Below are positions 51,310 through 59,799 of a DNA stretch of 64,000 nucleotides, one piece after another (the first letter of the stretch is position 1; each line of letters begins with the position of its first letter). The DNA lies in the NCBI RefSeq assembly GCF_015999465.1, contig NZ_CP065534.1:3286001-3350000 (forward strand), read 5' to 3'. The stretch is from Lonsdalea populi. Lineage in GTDB: Bacteria; Pseudomonadota; Gammaproteobacteria; Enterobacterales; Enterobacteriaceae. Position numbers and translations under genes: made by a program. The notes under the pieces were generated by a model. The model made no database searches. It worked only from the letters and a program-made list of their open reading frames with translations, and was not told the origin of the DNA.

Positions 51310-52029
51310 ATGATGACGACCCCCACGCAACGCGGCAAAGCCCGTCCGGAACCGCTGGCCGAAAAGGTTTATCAGGCGTTGAAGCAGGACATTTTCGAAT
51401 TCCGCCTGATGCCCGGCGACCGTTTCACCGAGAGCGAAATCGCCGAACGCATGGCGGTGAGCCGCACTCCGGTGCGTCAGGCCCTGTTCAGGCTGGAGCG
51501 CGAAGGTTATGTCGAGGTGTGGTTCCGCAGCGGCTGGCAGGTCAGGCCCTTCGATTTCGAATATTTCGAAGAGCTGTACGACCTGCGCACCCTGCTGGAG
51601 CGCGAGGCGGTGCGTCGCCTGTGCGCGCTGCCGCCGGCGCAGTGCGCGAAAACGCTCGCCGAGCTGAAAGCCTTCTGGATCGACGAGGCGCGCCGGGAGG
51701 ACGGCAAGGCGGTTTCGCTGCAGGATGAACGTTTTCACATCACGCTGGTCAGCGCCACCGGCAACCGGGAGATGACGCGCATCCACACCGAGCTGACCGA
51801 AAAAATCCGCATCATCCGCCGTCTCGACTTCACGCGCGAAGACCGTATCGATGCGACCTACCGCGAGCACGCCCGGATTTTACAGGCGATCTTCCGGCAA
51901 CAGACCGAGGAGGCGCAGCGCATGCTGACCACCCACATCGCTGAAAGCAAGGCGGAGGTCAGAAAGATCACCTTGCACATGCTACAGCAGGCCAGGCTTC
52001 ACCCCGTTGAACAAAACAATACCTATTGA
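51310..52029 (+). CDS. GntR-family regulator of the urea operon
   Basis: A 239-residue FadR-subfamily regulator. The winged helix is DRFTESEIAERMAVSRTPVRQALFRLE; the FCD domain has the metal-ligand pattern DERFHITLVSATGN, TYREHARILQAI and MLTTHIAESKAEV. It lies inside the operon between urea carboxylase and urtA, with gaps of 6 and 12 nt. It probably represses the operon through the TTGTATACAA site at 45864. A second ATG at 51313 has better spacing from AAGGAG. Confidence 0.9.
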   Translation: MMTTPTQRGKARPEPLAEKVYQALKQDIFEFRLMPGDRFTESEIAERMAVSRTPVRQALFRLEREGYVEVWFRSGWQVRPFDFEYFEELYDLRTLLEREAVRRLCALPPAQCAKTLAELKAFWIDEARREDGKAVSLQDERFHITLVSATGNREMTRIHTELTEKIRIIRRLDFTREDRIDATYREHARILQAIFRQQTEEAQRMLTTHIAESKAEVRKITLHMLQQARLHPVEQNNTY

Positions 52030-52041
52030 GAGGGTTAGACG

Positions 52042-53310
52042 ATGAAAAGACGTTCGCTGCTTAAGGTTTTCGCACTCTCCGCCACTGTGATAGGCATGGG
52101 CCTGTCCTGGGGGGTTCAGGCCGCCGACACCATCAAGGTGGGGATCATGCATTCGCTTTCCGGCACCATGGCGATCTCGGAGACGCCGCTGAAGGACGTG
52201 GCGCTGATGACCATTGATGAAATCAACGCCAAAGGCGGCGTGCTGGGCAAAAAGCTGGAGCCGGTGGTGGTCGACCCGGCCTCGAACTGGCCGTTGTTCG
52301 CCGAGAAAGCGCGCCAGTTGCTGACGCAGGATAAGGCGGCGGTAGTGTTCGGCTGCTGGACCTCGGTCTCGCGCAAGTCGGTGCTGCCGGTGTTCGAGGA
52401 GCTGAACGGCCTGCTGTTCTACCCGGTGCAGTATGAGGGCGAGGAGATGTCGCCGAACGTGTTCTACACCGGCGCGGCGCCGAACCAGCAGGCCATTCCG
52501 GCCGTGGAATACCTGATGAGCGAAGACGGCGGCGGCGCCAAGCGCTTCTTCCTGCTGGGTACCGACTACGTGTATCCGCGCACCACCAACAAGATCCTGC
52601 GCGCATTCCTGCACACGAAAGGCATACAGGATAAAGATATTCAGGAAGTCTATACCCCGTTCGGCTACAGCGATTATCAGACCATCGTGTCCGACATCAA
52701 GAAATTCGCGGCCGAGGGCAAGAGCGCGGTGGTCTCCACCATCAACGGCGACTCCAACGTCCCGTTCTATAAAGAACTGGCGAATCAAGGCATTAAGGCG
52801 ACCGATATCCCCGTCGCGGCGTTCTCGGTCGGCGAAGAGGAGCTGCGCGGCATCGACACCAAACCGCTGGTCGGTCAGTTGGCCGCCTGGAACTATTTCG
52901 AGTCCGTCGATAACCCGACCAACGCCAAGTTCGTGGCGGACTACCGCGCCTACGCCAAGGCCCATAACCTGCCGAACGCCGGCACCGTCGTGACCAACGA
53001 TCCGATGGAGGCCACCTACGTCGGCATCCATATGTGGGCGCAGGCCGTCGAGAAAGCCGGCACCACGGACGTAGACAAGGTGCGGGCGGCGATGGCGGGA
53101 CAGACCTTCGATGCCCCGAGCGGCTTCACCCTGACCATGGACGCGACCAATCACCATTTGCATAAGCCGGTGATGATTGGCGAAGTGGAAGAGAACGGCC
53201 AGTTCAACGTGGTGTGGCAGACCGACAAACCGGTTCGCGCCCAGCCGTGGAGCCCCTATATCGCGGGCAACGACCAGAAACCCGACTCTCCGGTGAAATC
53301 AACCAAGTAA
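52042..53310 (+). CDS. urtA: Urea ABC transporter, binding protein UrtA
   Basis: A periplasmic urea-binding protein of 422 residues. The signal peptide begins MKRRSLLKVFAL, which fits the twin-arginine (Tat) motif, usual in UrtA. The mature part has IKVGIMHSLSGTMAISETPL, DEINAKGGVLGKKLEPVVVD, FGCWTSVSRKSVLPVFEEL and LLFYPVQYEGEE, all UrtA hallmarks that separate it from LivJ/K proteins. It delivers urea to UrtBC. Confidence 0.96.
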   Translation: MKRRSLLKVFALSATVIGMGLSWGVQAADTIKVGIMHSLSGTMAISETPLKDVALMTIDEINAKGGVLGKKLEPVVVDPASNWPLFAEKARQLLTQDKAAVVFGCWTSVSRKSVLPVFEELNGLLFYPVQYEGEEMSPNVFYTGAAPNQQAIPAVEYLMSEDGGGAKRFFLLGTDYVYPRTTNKILRAFLHTKGIQDKDIQEVYTPFGYSDYQTIVSDIKKFAAEGKSAVVSTINGDSNVPFYKELANQGIKATDIPVAAFSVGEEELRGIDTKPLVGQLAAWNYFESVDNPTNAKFVADYRAYAKAHNLPNAGTVVTNDPMEATYVGIHMWAQAVEKAGTTDVDKVRAAMAGQTFDAPSGFTLTMDATNHHLHKPVMIGEVEENGQFNVVWQTDKPVRAQPWSPYIAGNDQKPDSPVKSTK

Positions 53311-53378
53311 GCGGCGCGGCCCTTCTCCCGCTGTCGGAGTCAGGGCCGTTCCCCGCGCATCCCAACGGGGCCACCACC

Positions 53379-54944
53379 ATGAAAATCCACCGCTATTTCT
53401 GCGCGCTGTTGCTGCTGCTGCCCTGGCTGGCGCGGGCGGGAGACGGCGCGGAGTTCGCCGCCGCCGGCCGCGCCCAGCAGGCCGCGCTGCTTGAACAGTG
53501 GGCCGCCGCGCCGCAGGCCGACCGCCTGCCGTTGCTGGAGGCGCTGCGCCGCGAATCCGTGTTCATCGACCAGAACACACAGCCTTTCAGCAGGCAGGGC
53601 AACGTCTTCACGCCCCTCGACGCCGCGCCGCAGCCGAGCGGCGACACCAAAAAGCTGTTTATGAACAACCGCCTGCGCGTGCTGATTGCCAATGCGCTCG
53701 CCGCGCATCAGTTGGTCAGCGATGACCCGGCGATGCGTCTGCGCGCCGCGCAGCAGTTGCAAAACGCGGGCGCGGCCGACCAGTTGCCGGTGATCGAACG
53801 ACGGTTGACCGGCGAAACCGACGACCGGGTGCGGGCCGCGCTGGCGCTGGCGGCCGCCAATCTGCAACTCGCCAGCCCGGATGCCGCGGTACGGCTGCAG
53901 GCGGTGAAACAGCTGGGCGAATCGAGCCACCCCGCGACGCAGTCCCGGCTGCAACGTCTGACGCAGGCCGCCGACGAGCCCGACGCCGACGTGCGCGCCG
54001 CCGCCGCCGAGAGCCTGCGGCAAATCGAACAGCGCCTGATGTGGGGCGAGCTGCTCGGTCAGGCGTTCACCGGCCTGTCGCTCGGTTCGATCCTGCTGCT
54101 GGCCGCCCTCGGTCTGGCGATCACCTACGGCCTGCTCGGGGTGATCAATATGGCGCACGGCGAAATGCTGATGCTGGGGGCTTACGCCGCCTGGCTGGTG
54201 CAGTCGCTGTTCCAGCAGTTCGCGCCTCAGTGGCTGGCCTGGTATCCGCTGCTGGCGCTGCCCGCGGCCTTTTTGATCACGGCGGCGATGGGCATGGCGC
54301 TGGAGCGCGCCGTCATCCGCCATTTGTACGGCCGGCCACTGGAAACCCTGCTCGCCACCTGGGGCATTAGTCTGATGCTGATCCAACTGGTGCGCGTGCT
54401 GTTCGGCGCGCAGAATCTGGAAGTCGCCAACCCCGCCTGGCTGTCCGGCGGGCTGCAGGTGCTGCCCAATCTGGTGCTGCCGTTCAACCGCATCGCGGTG
54501 ATCCTGTTCGTGTTTGCGGTGCTGGGCCTTACCTGGCTGCTGCTGAACAAAACCCGTCTCGGGCTCAACGTGCGCGCCGTGACGCAGAATCGCGCCATGG
54601 CGGATTGCTGCGGCGTCCCCACCGGCCGCGTCGACATGCTGGCGTTCGGCCTCGGCTCCGGCATCGCCGGACTCGGCGGCGTGGCGCTGTCGCAGTTGGG
54701 CAACGTCGGCCCGGAACTCGGACAGGGCTACATCATCGACTCCTTCCTCGTGGTGGTGCTGGGCGGCATCGGCCAGCTGGCGGGCACCGTGGCGGCCGCC
54801 TTTGGCCTCGGCATCCTCAACAAAGTGCTGGAACCGCAGATCGGCGCGGTGCTGGGCAAAATTCTGATCCTGGTGCTGATCGTTCTGTTTATCCAGAAGC
54901 GTCCGCAGGGCCTGTTCGCCGTGAAAGGGAGGGTGATTGACTGA
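53379..54944 (+). CDS. urtB: Urea ABC transporter permease UrtB
   Basis: A 521-residue permease. As is usual in UrtB, a signal peptide (MKIHRYFCALLLLLPWLARA) and a periplasmic helical-repeat domain of about 200 residues precede the membrane domain (ITYGLLGVINMAHGEMLMLG, LALPAAFLITAAMGMALERA, IDSFLVVVLGGIGQLAGTV). The open frame continues 55 codons upstream into urtA, but MKIHRYF begins a proper signal peptide. The stop shares one base with the urtC start (TGATG). Confidence 0.95.
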   Translation: MKIHRYFCALLLLLPWLARAGDGAEFAAAGRAQQAALLEQWAAAPQADRLPLLEALRRESVFIDQNTQPFSRQGNVFTPLDAAPQPSGDTKKLFMNNRLRVLIANALAAHQLVSDDPAMRLRAAQQLQNAGAADQLPVIERRLTGETDDRVRAALALAAANLQLASPDAAVRLQAVKQLGESSHPATQSRLQRLTQAADEPDADVRAAAAESLRQIEQRLMWGELLGQAFTGLSLGSILLLAALGLAITYGLLGVINMAHGEMLMLGAYAAWLVQSLFQQFAPQWLAWYPLLALPAAFLITAAMGMALERAVIRHLYGRPLETLLATWGISLMLIQLVRVLFGAQNLEVANPAWLSGGLQVLPNLVLPFNRIAVILFVFAVLGLTWLLLNKTRLGLNVRAVTQNRAMADCCGVPTGRVDMLAFGLGSGIAGLGGVALSQLGNVGPELGQGYIIDSFLVVVLGGIGQLAGTVAAAFGLGILNKVLEPQIGAVLGKILILVLIVLFIQKRPQGLFAVKGRVID

Positions 54945-56020
54945 TGAGCCTGCCGCTGACTTTGACGCTGGCGCGCAAAGCGCCGCGTCTGACCTACGCC
55001 CTCGGCGTCCTGACGGCGCTGGCGCTGCTGATCATGCCGTTCTGCGCGCTGCTGCCCGCCGGCCATCCGCTGGCGATATCCACCTATACGCTGACGCTGG
55101 TCGGCAAAATTCTGTGCTATGCCGTCGTCGCCGTGGCGCTCGACCTGGTGTGGGGCTATGCCGGGCTGCTGTCGCTGGGCCACGGGCTGTTCTTTGCGCT
55201 GGGCGGTTACGCTATGGGCATGTACCTGATGCGTCAGGCCGCGGGAGAGGGGCTGCCGGCGTTTATGTCGTTTCTGTCATGGAACGAGCTGCCGTGGTTC
55301 TGGGCCGGCACGCAGCATTTCGCCTGGGCGCTGTGCCTGATTATGCTGACGCCCGGCATGCTGGCGCTGGTGTTCGGCTTTTTCGCCTTCCGTTCGAAAA
55401 TCAAAGGCGTCTACTTCTCGATCATGACGCAGGCGCTGACCTACGCCGGGATGCTGCTGTTTTTCCGCAACGAAACCGGCTTCGGCGGCAATAACGGATT
55501 TACCGGCTTCACCACCCTGCTCGGTTTCGACATCACCGCCACCGGCACGCGCATCGGGCTGTTCGTCGCCACCGTGCTGTTGCTGCTGACCAGCCTCGGC
55601 ATCGGCTTCGCGCTGGCGCGCAGCAAGTTCGGCCGGGTGCTGACGGCGGTGCGCGACGCGGAAAACCGGCTGATGTTCGTCGGGTACGATCCCCTCGGCT
55701 TCAAGCTGTTCGTCTGGACGCTCTCGGCGGTGCTGTGCGGGCTGGCGGGCGCGCTGTATGTCCCGCAGGTCGGCATCATCAACCCCAGCGAGATGTCGCC
55801 GACCAACTCCATCGAAGCCGCCATCTGGGTGGCGCTCGGCGGACGCGGCACGCTGATCGGCCCGCTGCTCGGCGCCGGTATCGTCAACGGCGCCAAGAGC
55901 TGGTTCACCATGGCGTTTCCCGAATACTGGCTGTTCTTCCTCGGCCTGATGTTTATCCTGGTCACGCTGTTTCTGCCGCGTGGCGTCATCGGCCTGTTGC
56001 GCAGGAGGCGTGATGACTGA
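54944..56020 (+). CDS. urtC: Urea ABC transporter permease UrtC
   Basis: A 358-residue permease of the LivM type. It has LVWGYAGLLSLGHGLFFALG near the N-terminus, FGRVLTAVRDAENRLMFVGY as the coupling block and LYVPQVGIINPSEMSPTNSI, a sequence characteristic of UrtC. It overlaps urtB by one base and urtD by eight. Confidence 0.95.
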   Translation: MSLPLTLTLARKAPRLTYALGVLTALALLIMPFCALLPAGHPLAISTYTLTLVGKILCYAVVAVALDLVWGYAGLLSLGHGLFFALGGYAMGMYLMRQAAGEGLPAFMSFLSWNELPWFWAGTQHFAWALCLIMLTPGMLALVFGFFAFRSKIKGVYFSIMTQALTYAGMLLFFRNETGFGGNNGFTGFTTLLGFDITATGTRIGLFVATVLLLLTSLGIGFALARSKFGRVLTAVRDAENRLMFVGYDPLGFKLFVWTLSAVLCGLAGALYVPQVGIINPSEMSPTNSIEAAIWVALGGRGTLIGPLLGAGIVNGAKSWFTMAFPEYWLFFLGLMFILVTLFLPRGVIGLLRRRRDD

Positions 56021-56804
56021 ATCCCTGTTTACCCAATCGCTTCCGGCGGACCGTTTCCGCCGTCAACATGACCCGGTGTTGCAGCTTGAGAACATTAACG
56101 TCTCGTTCGACGGTTTCCGGGCGCTGACCGATCTGTCGTTGCAGATCGGCGTCGGCGAACTGCGCTGCGTCATCGGTCCCAACGGCGCGGGAAAAACCAC
56201 CCTGATGGATGTGATCACCGGCAAAACGCGGCCGGACGCCGGTCAGGCGATCTTCGATCAGCACACCGATCTGACCCGGCTGTCGCCGGTGGAGATCGCG
56301 CGTTCGGGCATCGGCCGCAAGTTCCAGAAACCCACGGTGTTCGAAGCGCTGACGGTGTTCGAAAACCTCGAAATCGCGCTGAAAAACGATAAATCCGTCT
56401 GGGCCAGCCTGCGCGCGCGGCTGAACGGCGATCAGCGGGACCGCATTGACGAGACGCTGACGCTGTTGCGGCTCGACGCGGCGCGCGGGCGCAAAGCCGG
56501 GTTACTGTCGCACGGCCAGAAACAGTTCCTCGAAATCGGCATGCTGTTGGTGCAGGAGCCGCATCTGCTGCTGCTCGACGAGCCGGCGGCCGGCATGACC
56601 GATGCCGAGACCGAATACACCGCGGAGCTGTTTCGCGGTCTGGCCGGCAAACATTCGCTGATGGTGGTGGAGCACGATATGGGCTTCGTCGAAACCATCG
56701 CCGACCGCGTCACCGTGCTGCATCAGGGCCAGGTGCTGGCCGAGGGGTCGTTGCGCGAAGTGCAGGCGGACGATCGGGTTATCGACGTTTATTTGGGGCG
56801 CTGA
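56013..56804 (+). CDS. urtD: Urea ABC transporter ATPase UrtD
   Basis: A 263-residue ATPase beginning MTESLFTQSLPADRF. Walker A is VIGPNGAGKTTLMDVI, the signature is LSHGQKQFLEIGMLLV (the LSHGQ variant is typical of UrtD) and Walker B is LLLLDEPAAGMTD. GIGRKFQKPTVFEALTVFEN is also a UrtD hallmark. The ATG lies inside the end of urtC after AGGAGG. Confidence 0.96.
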   Translation: MTESLFTQSLPADRFRRQHDPVLQLENINVSFDGFRALTDLSLQIGVGELRCVIGPNGAGKTTLMDVITGKTRPDAGQAIFDQHTDLTRLSPVEIARSGIGRKFQKPTVFEALTVFENLEIALKNDKSVWASLRARLNGDQRDRIDETLTLLRLDAARGRKAGLLSHGQKQFLEIGMLLVQEPHLLLLDEPAAGMTDAETEYTAELFRGLAGKHSLMVVEHDMGFVETIADRVTVLHQGQVLAEGSLREVQADDRVIDVYLGR

Positions 56805-56805
56805 C

Positions 56806-57504
56806 ATGTTGCAGGTATCGGAACTGAATCAATATTACGGCGGCAGCCATATCCTGCGCGGCCTGTCGTTCGAGGCCCGGCCCGGCGAAATCACCTGTCT
56901 GCTGGGGCGCAACGGCGTGGGGAAAACGACGCTGCTCAAATGCCTGATGGGCCTGATCCCAGCCAAATCCGGCGAGATCCGCTGGCAGGATCGCCTCATC
57001 AACCACCGTAAACCGCATCAGCGGGTGCAGGCCGGCATCGCCTATGTGCCGCAGGGGCGGGAGATATTTTCACGCCTGACGGTGGAAGAGAATCTGCTGA
57101 TGGGGCTGGCGCGCTTCTCCGGCGCGCAGGCCAGATCGGTGCCGGAAGAGATCTACCGGCTGTTTCCCGTGCTGGGCGAGATGAAGGCGCGGCGGGGCGG
57201 CGATCTTTCCGGCGGCCAGCAACAGCAGCTGGCGATCGGCCGCGCTCTGGCCTGCCGGCCGCGATTGCTGATCCTCGATGAACCGACCGAGGGCATCCAG
57301 CCTTCCGTGATCAAGGAGATCGGCGCCGTAATCCGCCAGTTGGCCCAGCAGGGCGAGATGGGCATTTTATTGGTCGAGCAGTTTTATGACTTTGCAGCGG
57401 AGCTGGCCGACCGCTATCTGGTCATGTCACGGGGAGAAATTGTCCAACGAGGTCTGGGGACGGATATGGAGCAAGACGGCGTTCGCCGGCTGGTCGCGAT
57501 ATAG
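56806..57504 (+). CDS. urtE: Urea ABC transporter ATPase UrtE
   Basis: A 232-residue ATPase beginning MLQVSELNQYYGGSHILRGL. Walker A is LLGRNGVGKTTLLKCL, the signature is LSGGQQQQLAIGRALA and Walker B is LLILDEPTEGIQPS. LVEQFYDFAAELADRYLVMS is typical of UrtE. It starts one base after urtD and ends the apparent eight-gene operon. Confidence 0.96.
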   Translation: MLQVSELNQYYGGSHILRGLSFEARPGEITCLLGRNGVGKTTLLKCLMGLIPAKSGEIRWQDRLINHRKPHQRVQAGIAYVPQGREIFSRLTVEENLLMGLARFSGAQARSVPEEIYRLFPVLGEMKARRGGDLSGGQQQQLAIGRALACRPRLLILDEPTEGIQPSVIKEIGAVIRQLAQQGEMGILLVEQFYDFAAELADRYLVMSRGEIVQRGLGTDMEQDGVRRLVAI

Positions 57505-57888
57505 CGGCTCGAGGATCGCCGCCGCCCTCCCAAGGCGGCGGGCGGCCGTCTGACGCCATGTCCAATCCGCGTTCGGAACGCTTTTCTCGCCGTCGACCGC
57601 GCGGGCGTCGGGGCAACGTCGAGGTGGCGTACCCGCTTCGCCCCCCATATCTCTTCCCTATAGAAGTCGGCGTTTACCTGAGATGGCGGCGTCTCGCTGA
57701 TCCGCGCTGATTTTTTTTAGATAAACACGGCGGCCTTCTTTATTATTCGCAGGGCGCAGGAGCACAAACGGCGCGCGCCTGTCTCTCGACCCCCGCTCGC
57801 GACGCAGGCTACCAGTAGGGATGCGGGATTCGGCTTTTCCTTCATCGGGGAAGATTGATCGCTTTTATCACCTTATCAGGAAGATTTT
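57505..57888. other. Intergenic region after the urea operon
   Basis: About 380 bp. It holds a GC-rich hairpin (cgccgcc/ggcggcg near 57520-57545) that may end the urt transcript, though no T run follows. The rest shows only short chance frames. The promoter of the methyltransferase gene probably lies after 57700. Confidence 0.4.
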
Positions 57889-58791
57889 ATGAAAAATTCG
57901 ATGCTTTCTCATGCCGGCCGCACTGATGCGGATCACGGGGCGGTCCTCTTGGCTGAGCGCCGGCGTATAGAAACGCGCGGCGATCTGGACGATGCGCCGG
58001 TCGGCGAACTCCTGAGCCTTTTTGACCAGCTTTGTGAATTTCCGCTGGGTAGATTTTTAATCCTTAACAAAGGGCTGGATGCTTTCTGGACGAATGAACT
58101 GGTGACGTGGACGCCGGAGCATCCGCGTGAACTGCATCCGCTGGAGCGCATTCTCTTTACGCAACTGCCCGCCACACTGGCGACCCGGGAGCGCTACGGC
58201 ATCTTTTGCCGGGAACTGCAAAAACGATTGATGCCCGGCGGAGCGATGGCATCCGTTCCCTGCGGCCTGATGACCGATTTGCTGAATCTCGCCGGGGCGA
58301 AAAATGTTCGGCTGGTCGGTATCGATATGGACGAAGCCGCGCTGGCGCAGGCCCGCGCCCTCGCGGAGCAAAAAGGCGTTCTGGCGAATACAACGCTGAT
58401 TGAAGGCGATGCCTGGCAGATGACATTCACGGAGGAATTCGACGTGCTGACCAGCAATGGATTAACAATTTATGAATCCAGCGATGAGAGAGTGACGGAG
58501 CTTTACGCCCTTTTTTACCGCGCGCTGAAGAAAGGAGGCACCCTTGTCACCAGCTTTATGACCCCCCCGCCGTTCCTAACGAGCGACTCCAGCTGGAAAA
58601 TGGAACGGCTGGATCCGGCGCTGCTGCGCCTGCAGAAATGTCTTTTCATGCAGGTCATCGGTACGAAATGGAACGCGTTGCGCACCGAAAAGACCACGTT
58701 GCAGCAACTGACCCAGGCAGGTTTCAGGAATATCCGCGTCATTAATGACCACGCCGGTCTGTTCCCCACGGTGCTGGCCGAAAAAGGCTAA
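57889..58791 (+). CDS. Class I SAM-dependent methyltransferase
   Basis: A 300-residue protein with a class I methyltransferase fold. Motif I is SVPCGLMTDLLNL (a variant without the usual GxGxG), followed by NVRLVGIDMDEAALAQARAL (acidic end of strand 2), LIEGDAWQMTF and FDVLTSNGLTIYES (motif for substrate and cofactor). The N-terminal 90 residues are an extra helical part. The ATG follows AGGA. It stands alone between the urea operon and the phosphopantetheinyl transferase; the substrate is unknown, and a small secondary metabolite is possible. Confidence 0.78.
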   Translation: MKNSMLSHAGRTDADHGAVLLAERRRIETRGDLDDAPVGELLSLFDQLCEFPLGRFLILNKGLDAFWTNELVTWTPEHPRELHPLERILFTQLPATLATRERYGIFCRELQKRLMPGGAMASVPCGLMTDLLNLAGAKNVRLVGIDMDEAALAQARALAEQKGVLANTTLIEGDAWQMTFTEEFDVLTSNGLTIYESSDERVTELYALFYRALKKGGTLVTSFMTPPPFLTSDSSWKMERLDPALLRLQKCLFMQVIGTKWNALRTEKTTLQQLTQAGFRNIRVINDHAGLFPTVLAEKG

Positions 58792-58986
58792 AGGGTCTTC
58801 CGGGTGATGACGGGCCCCGGTCCGTCAACCTGCTTCGTCGGGCGGCTCTGGCGCGTTGAATAAGCGAAACCGCGCGTCGTAACCGCCGCTTCCGGGCGCA
58901 TCGCGCAGACGGGATAGGTCACGGCCGGCGATGACGATCGGGTTCTCCGCCCGGTGAAAGGCTTTTTTCGACCGCGTCGTTATCCA
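58792..58986. other. Short gap with an open frame past the PPTase stop
   Basis: On the minus strand the frame of the phosphopantetheinyl transferase stays open for about 55 codons after its TAA (containing ENPIVIAGRDLSRLRDAP). No start codon and no family match; I cannot tell whether it is a relic or chance. Confidence 0.3.
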
Positions 58987-59709
58987 TTATTGATGATAAA
59001 TAAACGTTATCACGTCCTGCTCTCTCAGTTGATACGTCCCGCTAAAGCGCCGCCCCGTCAGGAAGTCAGGCGACAGGTCGCACAACAGTTCCAGCGTGAA
59101 GGTGTGCCGGACGCTGTCCAGCGTCACAATTTTGACATCCAGAAAATCAAAATAGTGCTTCACCTGTGGATACAGCGCTTTATACAAACTTTCTTTGGCG
59201 GAGAACGCCAGCGTCAGCAACGTCGAGAAGTGGCCGGGGAAAGCCTCATGCAGCCAGTCAAACTCTTCATCGTTGATGATGCCTGGCCACAGGCTGTTCG
59301 CCCGCTCTTCGCTCATAACCGTCTCGACATCCAATCCGACGTAGGAGGCCGTGTCCTGGCGCACATGCGCCGCGCAGAGCGCGCAGTCTGCGTTGTGGCT
59401 CAATGACCCGACGATAAAGTCCGGCCACTGCGGCGAACGATCCTCGCCGTTTTTCAATGTGTATCGCTCAACTCCCAGACGTTCCAGCACCCGGCGGGCG
59501 AGATAACGTCCGGCCAGATACTCAGCCCGACGCTTAGGCACCGAGCGCGCAATTTCTGCTGTGAAAGGGATCTCCGCACGAAAGAATAAATCATCACGGT
59601 AAGTCCGCAGGGAGAAATGACAGCGAGCCCCTACCCCAGGGTAAATAGCTTCGCTATCCGCCTGGTGGAACGTCACCCACTCTATATCTTCTATAAAAAC
59701 AGAAAGCAT
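58987..59709 (-). CDS. 4'-phosphopantetheinyl transferase (EntD/Sfp type)
   Basis: This enzyme moves the phosphopantetheine arm from CoA to carrier proteins of nonribosomal peptide, polyketide or siderophore synthases. The 240 residues carry the EntD-type core: EYLAGRYLARRVLERLG, GSLSHNADCALCAA, the Mg-binding GLDVETV (D127, E129) and FSAKESLYKALYP (K172, E173). No carrier-protein gene lies in this window, so its partner is elsewhere. It may be the entD homologue of the strain or belong to a different pathway. Confidence 0.9.
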   Translation of the reverse strand: MLSVFIEDIEWVTFHQADSEAIYPGVGARCHFSLRTYRDDLFFRAEIPFTAEIARSVPKRRAEYLAGRYLARRVLERLGVERYTLKNGEDRSPQWPDFIVGSLSHNADCALCAAHVRQDTASYVGLDVETVMSEERANSLWPGIINDEEFDWLHEAFPGHFSTLLTLAFSAKESLYKALYPQVKHYFDFLDVKIVTLDSVRHTFTLELLCDLSPDFLTGRRFSGTYQLREQDVITFIYHQ

Positions 59710-59799
59710 ATTCGTTAACTCTCAAAGCGGAACATAGTGCATGTACCACTAGTTCACAGAACAGAGAAGCAGCAGCGCTACCTCCCTGTAAAACACGGC

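Noticed and set aside
49270..51870. An 866-codon open frame antisense to urea carboxylase and the GntR gene
   Set aside because: It is a shadow of the GC-rich codon pattern of urea carboxylase. Its product is low-complexity (Arg/Gln/His/Gly) with no family resemblance, while the plus-strand protein has all catalytic motifs.
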